The notes beneath the pieces were generated by a model, which ran no database searches, had not been told where the DNA came from, and saw only the letters and a list, made by a program, of their open reading frames with translations. Position numbers and translations under genes: made by a program. From positions 1 to 64,000 of the forward strand of contig JAUCBJ010007986.1 of the NCBI GenBank assembly GCA_032718475.1: a stretch of 64,000 nucleotides of DNA, in the 5' to 3' direction. The stretch comes from Nemertoderma westbladi. Lineage: Eukaryota > Xenacoelomorpha > Nemertodermatida > Nemertodermatidae. Shown in pieces: positions 34,601 to 45,974 of this stretch (positions within the stretch are counted from its first letter, which is position 1; every line of letters starts with the position of its first letter).

Positions 34601-35964
34601 ATGGATATTCGTTCAAGTAACGACATACAACTAGAGACAGCTGACAGGTGGATCAGAAACTCAACAACCCATGAAAATTCCCCACAAATGAGTTGGGATT
34701 ATCTAGAACATTCCAATGAAAGCATTCCAGCACAAAAACACACCCCAGCCCGAACATCTCTGATGGCGAGTGCGCTGCGAGGACTTCCCCAGGAATGCCC
34801 CAACCTCCGCACAAGTAATTATTGTCAAAGTGTGATGTCATCAATTGGACAAGAGTTTACTACAGCGCCGTCACCCTTCCAACCTTATGAATTATACGGA
34901 ACCCATTCCCTTGTTCCATCTGTGATGTCCGCTAGGTTGGACCGTTCCTGGTTCTCAAGAGTTTCATCAAGATCGAGAATATCGGAAACTGATCTCATTC
35001 TGAGCAATAAAATGAGGATCCTACAATGCACTCAAGAACAAGAACAAACTAGAAAACTCAAAGAATACGAGGCCCGAAGCTACGCTGAAATGTTGTACAG
35101 CCAAAATAAAAAATTAAAACTTCAAGCGGAACAACAAAAGTCCGAACAAGACGTAAAACAAAAGATAAATTAGAAATAAATAAACAAAAACTAGAGATGG
35201 AACACCAAGCGGAACAGAAAAGATTGGAAATGGAATGCCAAGCGGAACAAAAAAGGTTGGAAATGGAACACCAAGTGGAACAAAAAAGGTTGGAAATGGA
35301 ACACCAAGCGGAACAGAACCGGTTGGAAGTGGAAAGCCAGGCAGAACAAAACCGGTTGGAAGAGGAATGCCAAGCGGAACAAAAAAGGTTGGAAATTGAA
35401 CGCCAAGCAGAACAAGATAACCTAGAGTTAAGGGGTAAGGAAAAACAACTGCGCTTGGAGGAAGAATACCAAGCAGAACAAGATGATTTCCAATGGGAGG
35501 AACAACTAAGAATGGCGGAACAACAAAGAATAGACTGGGCACTCCAATTACGTCATATAGAGAGAGAACTTGACTATAGCGCTCAACTCTTACGTGATAC
35601 ACAAGTTGCTACAGAGTATAGAATTCGTATGGAGGAAGTTGAAGTTAAAAGGAGTGAAGGAGAAGATGTTCCAGAACCCACTATACCGAACATCCCCCTA
35701 ATAGACTCTAGAAGCTTCCTAGACCGACCTCATAATGAACCTGTTAAAGTTGAGTCACCACACGTCTCAGAAATACAACAAACAGAACCCTTGCAGAGAG
35801 AATGGGAAAAGCCTGTAGACAAAACTCTTATAGATGAATCGACGAGTTATAATAATGATACTGTTAATGATAATGACACTGAACAAGCGGGACAGGTTTC
35901 TGACAAGGTAGGCCTACCTTCCCTCCCCCACAGGAGGGGTTGGTTGGGAGGTATACTACGATGA
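34601..35964 (+). pseudogene. BEL2 gag, coiled-coil region with 11-residue repeats
   Basis: Two overlapping frames (34601-35173 and 35197-35964) joined by a frameshift near 35160. The second has seven or more tandem copies of an 11-residue unit of type MEHQAEQKRLE (33 bp), a long charged coiled coil that could drive gag multimerisation. The repeat unit is tandem at DNA level as well, so copy number probably varies. Downstream the protein is acidic (SEGEDVPEPTIPNIP). Confidence 0.75.
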
Positions 35965-36726
35965 TAAAACAAGGAAAAGACGACAACCAAAGAAGCCGCC
36001 CCCAAAACCACGTCAGAAGCGGCAACTGGATCCATCACCAGATCCAAGTGATTCCTCATCGTCCTCGGATTCGGACTCGAGCGATTCCTCCTCAACATCC
36101 TCGGATAAACAAACAGGGCGCAAGAACCGCAGAGCCAGACGAGACTATCAACTCCAGATGGGTGATATCTTAGCGACATCCCTAGAAGGACCGAGACTGG
36201 AACCAACAAAATTCAGTGGAAACCCAGCAGAATTCATCTCATTTAAAGCGCGTTTTATCACATAAGTTGAAAGCAAAAACGTCCCCATAACAACAAAAAT
36301 GTGAAGTCTGTTAACCTACCTATCTGGGAAAGCATGGCAGAAGGTCAAACATTATGAAGGAGTGGACGACGGATATCAACGTGCGTGGGACATGTTGGAA
36401 AATAACTTTGGTAACCCATCAGCTGTAATGAAATCTGTGATACATAATGTCACCAAATGCAGATTCCCGATTACAACAGACTCAGACTTTGAAGAATATT
36501 CGGACGATATCAGACAAAGCCTGGAAAACTCCAAACTTTGAATTATCCGCATGCACTAAACAGCGCCGACAATATGAGTAGAATTGTTATGAATTTGGAC
36601 TTTTCAGCTCAACAAAAATGGGTGTTCGAAGCGCAAAAATTCCGGATACAACATGGGACCGAACCCGGCATGGAGAAATATGCCAACAGAGTTAAGGATC
36701 CTCTATACGGCAACCTTGCGGCTTAG
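35965..36726 (+). pseudogene. BEL2 gag, DUF1759-like domain
   Basis: The middle gag domain shared by BEL/Pao elements: LEPTKFSGNPAEFISFKARF, LLTYLSGKAWQKVKHYEG, YQRAWDMLENNFGNPSAVMK, then DFEEYSDDIRQSLEN. The spacing fits DUF1759 (F-x-G-[ND] then Y-L then A...L...F-G-N-P). Stop codons at about 36265, 36300 and 36538 break it. A further piece continues at 36538-36726. Confidence 0.8.
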
Positions 36727-36744
36727 GAACTTTTATCCGTCCAA

Positions 36745-37221
36745 ATGGGAGAATCCTACACTGGAATACGTCCATCTATGGCGCAGACAAAGACCATTAT
36801 TGCGTTGCGAAAAGAAAAAGCGGAGAAATTAAACCAAAAATCTGCTACAAAACCTAAACCAATCCCAACGGTTTACAGTCTAGCCATCCAGTCCCAAGAA
36901 GGAGAAGAAAATGTTTGCGAGAGTGAACATATTGATGACAAAGACAATAAAGAGGACATCTACTCGAGTGATGATAATTTCTGGACAACTAATCCACATA
37001 TTGACGCGTTTGCTACAACGTGGTCCACCGAACCTATAAGGATCTTTCCAAATGGACTAGTCCAACAATGTTATGTATGCAGCGGAAAACATCGTGTGAA
37101 TCAGTGTCCAAAATTCCAAAATCTCTCACAAAAAGAGAAGTACGACACATGCTTCCGTCTACAACTCTGTTTAATCTGTCAAGGGTTCGGACACCTCCGG
37201 AAACACTGTAAATCCTTGTAG
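36745..37221 (+). pseudogene. BEL2 gag, zinc-knuckle end
   Basis: 158 codons ending in two zinc knuckles of BEL/Pao type: CYVCSGKHRVNQCPKF, then QLCLICQGFGHLRKHC, separated by LSQKEKYDTCFRL. These would bind the packaged RNA. The stretch before them is acidic and low in structure. Confidence 0.88.
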
Positions 37222-37348
37222 AAATATCGGTGTTCTAGAACAACTAAAGAAGGCATGTGCCAGGAAGCACATAGCCTGGATTTACTTCCGGAACCAGCTG
37301 ACATAAACGATAAATTCGAGTGGACCCCCAACACCGTATGAAGCATGG

Positions 37349-37909
37349 TTGAAACTTCATCCCGAGAGTAAAGATAATAAGAATACCACTAAACTTCTTC
37401 CGCCACCACCAAAAAATAACACCTCGTTGTACAAAGTAAATTATTATGAGGATGCAACACTCCACACAATGCTTCCAACTAACGATTACGAGGTTACGGT
37501 GATGGGAGCCTCTTTGCAGTGGGCCTCCAAAAAGGGAGCAGCGGTATTCCTAAAGATCATTCCTATACAAGTCAAAAACTGCATCATAAACGCAATCGTA
37601 ACAACTTATGCGTTCCTCGACAATGGTTCAATGGGGACCTTTATAGACAGATGTTTAGCCAACCGGCTGGGTTTACCCCTGAATGAGGCTACTATCTGTA
37701 TCAACACCATGGTCGATAAGAAAACATTCAACACTCATCGAACAACATGTGGGGTACAAGCTTTGGTTGATATAAAAGATGTCGAACCATACATCTTACA
37801 GGATATCATCGTGTTTGAAAACATAAAAATCGACTACAATCGACCATCAGAATGGCCTCTCGAGAGGATCCAACATCTTAGAGACATCAAGATACCAGAC
37901 GACATATAA
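37349..37909 (+). pseudogene. BEL2 aspartic protease
   Basis: Pao-type peptidase region: AAVFLKIIPIQV, TYAFLDNGSMGTFIDRCL with the catalytic Asp in L-D-N-G-S, then LANRLGLPL, and at the end WPLERIQHLRDIKIP, the usual lead-in to the reverse transcriptase. The RT, RNase H and integrase that should follow are absent; the sequence passes within about 80 bp to the accessory region. Confidence 0.85.
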
Positions 37910-37984
37910 ACAAACTTAACGGGATAATAAAATAACTGACACCCGACCTGTCGAATAAAGCCCGCAATTACCTAGTGCCTGGCA

Positions 37985-39211
37985 AACCAAATAGTTGAAT
38001 GGAAATTATAAGCGCAGATAAGAACGGTCGCTTCAGTCCTAAAGATTTAAAGGCCCTCGGATTACCAGATAAGGGTGGTGTTTTGCGAGTGGTCGAGGAG
38101 GGGAAAGAGAAATCCTTTTGGCCAATCCTTAGTGAATGAGGTCCTCCGGTATGGGATGTTGATATATGACAATGAGAACCATCTAGACAGACCGACGAGT
38201 GATAAAAGGAAACGGAAAATCCTTAAGGAACAGGAACGCGAAAGGGAGAATAACATAATCTGACAATGTAACCTATACAGTGTTCCCCCACAGGCTGATA
38301 TGCAACAACAGTATATCGGTACAGTAAAGTTTGCTCCCGGGTCAGGGGTAATAGGCCCAGTAGAGGAACAAGAGGAGGCGCAACCCTCCATTGTACAGAT
38401 TAGCGCGCCAGTTACGGGGCGAATGCTAGAAAATGCCTACCGGAAACTGTTACCATACTACTGATGAGTGGTCAGATAATAAAAATCGGTTCAGGAATTG
38501 GCGCGGACCTCCTACAAGACTTTAGCGAAGGTTCTGTCTCCCCAATAACCCCGGTAGTAGATGTACAGAAACTGGTCTATACCTCGATCAAAACTAAACT
38601 CTACAGCCAGGAAATGATGACTTAGCGGCCCACCAGGATGACGATATTAACCCGGACGACTACAAAGTTGGAACGGGGATGATGGCATATATCCTAGGGG
38701 GGGGGAGGACATGAAACCTCACCATGGGGGGAAAACAGCCGCCGCCAGACAGAAATACAGCTGTAAATACCACGGCCACCAACCTTCCGTCTGGGAAAAC
38801 GAACTCAGGTCCCTTTGGAAGATATACGACATGAGTAAAAAGCCTAAGATGACACATCACCAAGCGTAATACTTACAAACTGAAAGTCTTGTACTGGGTG
38901 ACATTGTATTCCAATTCATTAGGGATATGGTGTTAAAACACCCCGAACGCTTTGATATCCTAAACAACGTGACTCGTAAACACCTTGCTTCCTCCATCCT
39001 ATGCGGCTTCATGGGCTATGATACCTTAGCACAGTGGAAAGTGCTACCAGTCCAGGAAAGCAGGAGTAATATCTGGGATATCGCGGAAAACAAAGTAGCG
39101 TTAGCGTCGCAACAACTACTGCATAACGAACCAGCAGTAACCAATGCAGTCAGACATTCAGTACTTGGGCTTAGGCCTAAACAGGGCCTCAACCCAAATA
39201 TATCCCAATAA
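37985..39211 (+). pseudogene. BEL2 accessory region, putative 3'-5' exonuclease-like part
   Basis: Decayed, in several frames, but collinear with the BEL1 ORF at 21663-19924. In order: NGRFSPKDLKALGLP, FGQSLVNEVLRYGMLIYDNE, then IIKIGSGIGADLLQDF followed by ITPVVDVQKLVYT, then YKVGTGMMAYILGG, DMKP, WENELRSLWKIYDM and LVLGDIVFQFI. The K-I-G-x-x-I-x-x-D-L and V-V-D-[VL]-Q-x-L pieces resemble DEDD exonuclease segments. The catalytic set cannot be confirmed because the reading is broken. Orientation and place (3' of gag-protease) are as in BEL1. Confidence 0.45.
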
Positions 39212-39432
39212 AACCGGACCCAAAGTCAAATCCTGACGCAGGGCAGTTCATGGTACAGTGGTAGGTGCGTACCCATATAGCTGCTATCCGAGCCTCCCAC
39301 AGCGAGAGCTCCAATGACACAGAGGCGAGGAGGGAACCGCAATCTTCTAAAAGACATTACGACATCTTGTTAGAGGAGGAAAACCTCCCCTCTACAAGCG
39401 CGGCCCTACACCAGTCAGCCAAACAGCAATGA

Positions 39433-40690
39433 ACTCGCGGGCCAGAGGTTGAGCCACCATGGGAACCGGAGGCTCACCCTATAACCTCTATCCAACGGAC
39501 CATAACCCGGGAGTTACCATGGAAAGCACCGGAGATCGACATACCCGCCAATTTGGATCGCTCGGAGCTACGGAGAATAAGCGCATTACCGGAACTCGAC
39601 GTTTACTACGATATTCTGGAGTGCTATGGATTTTCCGAAGTAAATTTTCTGGTTCCAGGATATATGCTTAAGGTACCGGACCAGTATAAACCGGACATCG
39701 GAGTGGACGATACCTGGGTCCCTCCCGCCATTGTTCTCCCAAACTTTGTCTACCCACAACCAGAAAAGTTGGATGACGGCACCGGTACAAATAGAGACTA
39801 TACGGAATCGATAAACCCCATCGATATTCGAACCACCTTCAACGAGTTTCAGGTGATGGTCACCCAACCAGTCGAGTGGGAGGAGGAGGTCACCAACCTC
39901 CAACTTCCCATGGAGGGGGGCAAGGGAAAGGACCCTAAACTTCACCAAACCTTACAAGGAAAAATCCGCAAGGCCAGGGCAACTCGGTTGACTCAACTCA
40001 ATAAGATCTATAAGATGCAGATGATGGAAGGGGTCGCCCAGAAGGCCCCTATGGTTCGTAGAACATTCTGCAAACTAAACACGTTGACACCGCTTCCCCT
40101 CGGCTACTATTGCACCGTTTGCGGCAACAGGGAGAACTTTTGCAAACCTCCGGGCGCGGAACCCCATCAAAAGGGAAAACTGGAGGTCAAAATCCCTGGC
40201 GCATGTACATGGGTGAAGTTGCGAATGGTTCCTTTCTGTTTGTGGTGCAAAATCCGGGGACACAATACCACCTGCTGCCCCGATATGCTCACTCAGTGCG
40301 AAAGTTGGGCACTGTGAGGTCACCACTCGAAGCCTATGGCCTCAAAGAACCGAGAGTGTTGGGCCGACCTTCCGATAACGGAACAGATGCGGCGATACGA
40401 GGAACTTGAGTATCTCGCAAATCTCCATTCAAAACTCAAATGGAGAGTAGAGAAAGCGGGTACAAACGAGCGCTATGATATCCGACACGTCATATTCACC
40501 TTCCCCACCAACACGTAACTTCGCAATGAGACGATACGATACCCCCTACCAATATCGTTTCACCTACAAAGCGCTTATGAGCAAGGCCATACATCCTGAA
40601 GTTGGGCCGATAGCCGTACAAATGTGGCTACTCCAATATATACCCGGACAACCCTGGGTTTGGTTAACCGACGGAATGGCGACTGATTGA
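39433..40690 (+). pseudogene. BEL2 accessory region, zinc-binding part
   Basis: The main frame 39433-40317 runs past an ATG at 39553 and carries YYCTVCGNRENFCKPPG, then VPFCLWCKIRGHNTTCCP, matching the Cys/His order at 19896-19063. After a frameshift near 40310 it continues as RRYEELEYLANLHSKLKW, HVIFTFP, then YKALMSKAIHPEVGPIAV and QPWVWLTDG. An in-frame TGA at about 39430 separates it from the Ser/Glu-rich linker upstream, like the TGA between the two parts in BEL1. Confidence 0.5.
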
Positions 40691-41602
40691 GAAATGAACT
40701 ATATTCCCCATCCTGGGGCCGTGAGTCCCACGGACACTGGGAATCAAAACCAGGATCGGCAGTTCCTGCTAGAAAGTATCCGATGGAAAACGGATACCCC
40801 CATTCTGGAATGGGCTGATCTTCTAGAACCGGACGATATGGAGGAGGGATAGAGGCTTGTGTCCCAAGCTGCACCGAGGTTACAGGGCCCATTCCTTTCC
40901 TCGGAAGGGTTTTGGCCTTATGTGATGCTTGGAGCGAGGATGGAAGCAAGCCATGGGGGGAGCTATGGGACCCCTCGAAGCGCGGCTAGCCAATGATCGA
41001 TACAATTCTTTCTCAATAAACTATAGAGATAAAACTCTTGTCGAACGAAAACAAACTCATTATCAATAATAAAGACCTACGGCTCCATTCTATCTCGAAA
41101 ACAAACTCGATAATCCTGATGATGGGAGTAAAGATCAACACCAACTTGACTTTCTGAATTCATTCTGTATCATACAAACTCGATAATGAGTCAGAACCTG
41201 ATCACGTCATCATATGAACTCTAGGCTGACACCGTTGAACTCTAGGCCAAGTCATATTATTTAGGACCATACCTTTTATATATAAAATCGTTTGCTTCTA
41301 TATAGTTCCCTACGTGGAACAAGGCAATAACAAGATTTGTCGCGTTTGTGTGAAAGAAAGCTAATTTTATAATTACAGTTTATGAACTACCTCTGGGAAA
41401 AGATAATTAATTATTGTGCGGTGTATTTAAATAACTTAAAGCAGAAACCGTGTATATTTTTTGGTCAACATTTTTTTTTAGCAGACACCAGGACATCACG
41501 CTGTGCAGTTATTTTTTTTAGGACATCAAAAATATATTTTTCAAACCTTGGCTCAAAATCTTTCTTTATGACCAATTTTTTTCAAATTTGCCATGGGGGG
41601 AG
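40691..41602 (+). other. BEL2 3' untranslated region and polypurine tract
   Basis: No supported gene. AAACAAACTCGATAAT-type words recur three times (41045-41190). A TATA-like TTTTATATATAAAATCG lies at about 41270. GCCATGGGGGGAG occurs at 40957 and again at 41590; the second copy sits directly before TGTGATCG and is taken as the polypurine tract. Confidence 0.5.
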
Positions 41603-42430
41603 TGTGATCGATTTTTCGTGCCTCCGTAGGCAAATATACAAAATGCACTTCCTCAGGACTCTGATTTTAATAACAAAATAATTATAATATAATTATTCCC
41701 CCTTTCTTTATTCAGTCGTAATATTTATCTCAAAATATTCGACATTCATTCGACATGCATCCCGAAAATAATCATCAAAATATTCTTCTCAGAATATTAT
41801 CCCATATCTCACATTACGATTTATTGCCCCAACCCAGACATTCTTAGTTGTGGCGGGCGTGTCAAGCCTTGCCTAATCCGCCCAGTACACCCCATCCAAT
41901 GCACTATCCAGGGTCCATTGTTATGCAATACACCCCTTCCCTTACACCGACCCCCAGCACGCAGCCTCTGGCCGCCATCCAATAGCAGTAGTAAGTGATT
42001 GACAAGTCACCTTCTAAACTCCATCCAGGCACCAATATTAATTGGTCTATATTATTGAGTAATTATATCCGATATTGTTCGAATGTGCACCAATATTAAT
42101 TGGTCTATTATATTGAGTAATTATATTTAACATTGTTTAACATTGTTTAACATTGTTTGAACATGGTCTGAGCACATTGGCTAGACTAGCCCGGAGTGCT
42201 TGTGTGCTTGCTCTTGCCTACCAGGCAAAAGTGGCAGCGTCTCCACCAGCTCGGCTCTCCTGCCCACGGTAGTGCTGGTGCGCTGTCCGCGGGCTATATG
42301 TTTATTTGTGGTTCGCCCAAATAAACCTCTATGGTCTGAGAACAAATTGCAGCTAACCTTTTAAGTCCAATTGGTACCACCCCTGTTTGGACTCAGACGG
42401 TAACCTGGTGTTCTGCACTATCGCTAAGTT
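41603..42430 (+). mobile_element. Probable 3' LTR of BEL/Pao copy 2
   Basis: Starts TGTGATCG right after the purine tract GGGGGGAG. It contains a direct duplication of about 57 bp (GCACCAATATTAATTGG at about 42030 and 42087), TTTAACATTG repeated, and AATAAA at about 42321 after a GC-rich stretch, as in a promoter/polyadenylation LTR layout. The right end is not certain, and no second LTR was found for comparison. It does not obviously resemble the BEL1 LTR. Confidence 0.4.
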
Positions 42431-42709
42431 CCAATAGCGTGAAGCTGTACCAAGTATATTATGATGATTGTATGACTTTTCATTGGTTTATTAAGACATT
42501 TTTCAAAACAATTGATTTTTTATTATTAGATTTTTTCCCTTTATCAGTAGCTTATTTTTCTTACAGTAATCAAGTAAGATAAATAATACAGGGATATAAA
42601 GATTACAGGGATGCGGTAAAGTGCAGTAGTACTGACTGTTAGGCCTACTTTTTAAATAATATCTATATTTAATAATCAATATAGGCCTATGGCTTAGGCC
42701 TCAGATGCG
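42431..42709. other. AT-rich junction between BEL2 and REL-RT copy 2
   Basis: No gene seen. TAGGCCT words recur (three in 42640-42705). It could hold the end of the LTR and the 5' UTR of REL-RT copy 2. Confidence 0.5.
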
Positions 42710-44733
42710 ATGGCCGGCAGCCTGGACGCATCCGCGATGAACCTGAGCGTTGTCGGGCACTCTTCCTGCCCACAATGCCACCAGGAAATCGTGGTAAACT
42801 CCGACGGGCGACTCCGTGTCCACGGACCACTTGCCGGTAGGTGTCCAGACTCGCGTACCACCACCGGATCTTTCCTTCCTCCGCCACATCTACACCTCCA
42901 CCCACTACTTCTAGCCCTACTTCTCTACCACCAGGCCCTCTGGCTTTCGACTGGGCCACTGTTGGGGAGTGGGATGTCTTGGTGCGGCTGCGGATCTAAA
43001 CAACGACAGCTGCACCACGTCCCCGGGGCCGCGTGAACCAACTTCGCTGACCTCCTCTCTGACATCCTCGGGGAGAGACACGCGCCCCAATGATCCCCAG
43101 GGGTGGCTAAAACTACTAACTATTGGCCACCACTGCCTCGCTACGCCCAAATGAGGGGGTCGGCGCCACACTCGGTCGCTCTCTGCCACAATCAATGCAC
43201 GAGTGGCCGCCTTCCGTGCCGACCCCTTCCCAGACTCCAACCACCCCTCAACTAGCGGCTGGTGGCAGATGAAGAAGCGTGGCGATGCAGAGCGACTCGC
43301 GGCGGCCGTAGCTGAAAAGATAGAGGACTCCGACATGAAGGGCACCATTCGGTTGACATCCTCGGTGGACTCTCTGGTGCCCAACACACCAGAAACGCTG
43401 GAAGCATTGCGGATGAAACACCCCGCACGGCCCGACGACCACCGTCCCAACCCGCCTCCAGTGGACCTCAAGGATACGGCCTCGCCTTGCTCCTCTGCCA
43501 TCGCCCGCAGTCTCGTTTTGTTGTTCCTGAGCGGCAGTGCCGGAGGACCAGATGGGTTGCGGCCCCAAATACTCAACGATCTGATCTCCCCCACCAACGG
43601 AGAGGCCGCAGCCCATCTTCTACAACGTCTCTCAGGATTCCTGGATACCACCATCTCCGGAAATGTTCCCCTCGCCATCCCCCCACCTTCTACGGAGCGA
43701 ATCTCTTCGCTTTCACGAAGACAGAGGGTGGGGTGCAACCGATCACCGTTGGCAACACTCTGCGGCGATTGGTGGGGAAGTACTCTGTCTTACTCGCCCG
43801 AGGTCCCTGGGCACCTCCTCCTACGGCACTGTGCAGCTTGGGATTGGCACAAAACTCGGTGCCGAAGCGGCGGCCCATGCAGCGAGGGCACTCTCCTCCT
43901 TCCCGAACACACCCAGTAGTGTGTTGCGGAAACTCGACTTCAGCAACGCCTTTAACTCCATCCGGCGGGATTCCATGCTCGAGACAGTGAACCAGCGTTA
44001 CACCAGCGTGTACAACGCTATGCTGGCGGTGTATGGAGCGCCTAGCTTTCTCCTCCATGGGGAGAAAACACTCCTCTCTGAGGATGGAGTTCAGCAGGGC
44101 GATGCGGATGGACCTCGGCTTTTTGGCGACATGGTGAATTCGTTCATCCAGTTGCTGCAGTCGAGGTTTAACGTCTGGTACCTGGACGATGGGAATCTCG
44201 CTGACCACTACCATGGTGGTGTTGGACGACCTTTGGTCCATTATCCTCGAGGGAGGTCATTGTGGACTCCGGATTAATCCCTCCAAGTCAGAACTCTTCT
44301 TTCTTGGGGAGGAATCTCCGGAGTCCCGTTTTTCCATCCAACGTGGGTTCGACGAGGTCTGCGAGGGAATTAAGGTGCGTCCACTAGAAGACCTGAAGAT
44401 CCTGGGCGCACCAATAGGAGACAACGCCATCGTCTCCTGCCTTAATAATAAACTCGCTGACCTCCGGACTCTCGTCTCCCAACTCCATCTCCTCGACTCC
44501 CATCACGCCTTCTTCCTCCTGTGGTGCTCACTCACCATCCCGCGACTTACGTACTTCCTCCGAATGGCTCTGTGTTTCGACTTCCCGGAGCTGCTGGAGG
44601 TTTCCATCCAGCGGAGCACCCTGCAGGAGATCTCCAACACCCATCTGGACGACTCCACGTGGGCTCAATCCTGTTTGCCTGCGCGTGGTGGGGGTCTTGG
44701 ATTCTTTAATTTCGATCAATCTGCTTACTGGGC
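42710..44733 (+). pseudogene. REL-RT copy 2, zinc finger and reverse transcriptase
   Basis: Retroelement protein in at least four frames. It begins with a zinc finger (SCPQCHQEIVV...RLRVHGPLAGRC), then a middle region (WQMKKRGDAERLAAAV, RLTSSVDSLVP, ALRMKHPARP), then RT motifs: GSAGGPDGLRPQIL, GGVQPITVGNTLRRL, KLDFSNAFNSIRRDSML, GVQQGDADGPRLF and the catalytic VWYLDDGNLA, then LRINPSKSELFFLG. The RT box is Y-L-D-D. Frameshifts at about 43700, 43840 and 44210 make it non-functional. It ends abruptly at SAYWA, where an internal LINE B fragment interrupts, and resumes at 45975. Confidence 0.85.
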
Positions 44734-45974
44734 GGAAAAGCCAACCAACCACCAAGGTTAAGGCTGAATCACCAGCCGATCGCCTCAATGGTTGGAAAGC
44801 CCACTTTGAAAAGCTCCTCAATAATGACAGGGTATTGCCTGATAACTTTATAGAAGTAAAAGTGTCTGAGTCTGTACTCCCAGATATTCCCATTGGCGAT
44901 ATCTCCTTTGCAGAAGTGAAGGCTGCTGCAAAGAGCATTAAGACCAATCGTGCCAGTGGAGTAGATGGTGTTCCCCCTGAGGTCTTTAAAATACCTGAGT
45001 GTTTAAAGCTCATCTATCCCATCATAGTAGACATGTACCGTACAACAAGAGTCCCACAAGAAATGAAAACAAATAAGTTGGTGCCAGTTCCCAAGAAGGG
45101 CAACCTAACACTCTATGGTTCTTTTCGGGGAATCTCATTGATCTCGATTGCTGCAAAACTATACAATAGAATTCTATTAAATCGCATCAGGGATCCCATT
45201 GAGAGACTGCTACGTGGAAATCAGAATGGGTTCCGTAAAGGTCGTGGGACCATGGAGCCCATTTTGGCACTTAGAAGGATAATTGAAGAGTTATCAAAAA
45301 AGAAAGACAGGCATCTGGCTGTTATCTTTGTTGACTTCTTCAAGGCCTTTGATTCAGTCTCTCGCTCACGTATGTTCAGCATACTTTCATTATATGGGAT
45401 TCCTGATGAAATTATTGCAGCAATCAGATCAGTATACGATGGTTCGACAACATTTGTGTCTACTGTTGACGGTGACACAGAACCATTTGAAGTGTTATGG
45501 GGCGTCCTCCAAGGAGACACACTTGCACCATTCTTGTTCATTATTGTGGTTGACTATGTTCTACGCATGTCCTTAGATCATCATAATGATGATGGGGTGA
45601 TGATAACTCCACCTACTGGCTCCAGAAGTCGAGGAAATCCTGCCAAGTACCTAACTGATCTAGACTTTGCTGATGACTTAGGAGTACTCTCAGAATCATT
45701 AGAGGGAGCCCAGCGGCTCCTCAGCTTATTAGAACATGCTGCTTCTAGTGTTGGTCTTTTTATTAACTCCAGAAAGACCAAAATTCTGACAGTTAACTTT
45801 GAAAGTCCTCAGCAAGTCTCTGATCGGATGAGCATAAGCTCAAAGGATGGTATGCTTGAGCATGTGGACGACTTCTGTTACCTGGGATCATGGATCCGGA
45901 AGTCAGGTGAGGACCTTCGAATACGTAAGGGAAAGGCATGGGCAGCCTTGAATAGGCTTTCCAGGATTTGGAAG
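44734..45974 (+). mobile_element. Internal fragment of LINE B (copy 1)
   Basis: 1,241 bp from the middle of LINE B, lacking endonuclease, 5' end, 3' end and tail. It is open over its length (frame 44685-46061) and has RT motifs NRASGVDGVPPEVF, LVPVPKKGN, FRGISLISIAAKLYNRIL, NGFRKGRGTMEPILALRR, VIFVDFFKAFDSVSR, GVLQGDTLAPFLF, LDFADDLGVLS, and DDFCYLGSWIRKSGED. Removing it restores the REL-RT codons TAC TGG GCT GGA TTT exactly, so it sits at a clean point with no target duplication. It is nearly identical to the - strand copy at 56385-57555. Confidence 0.88.
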
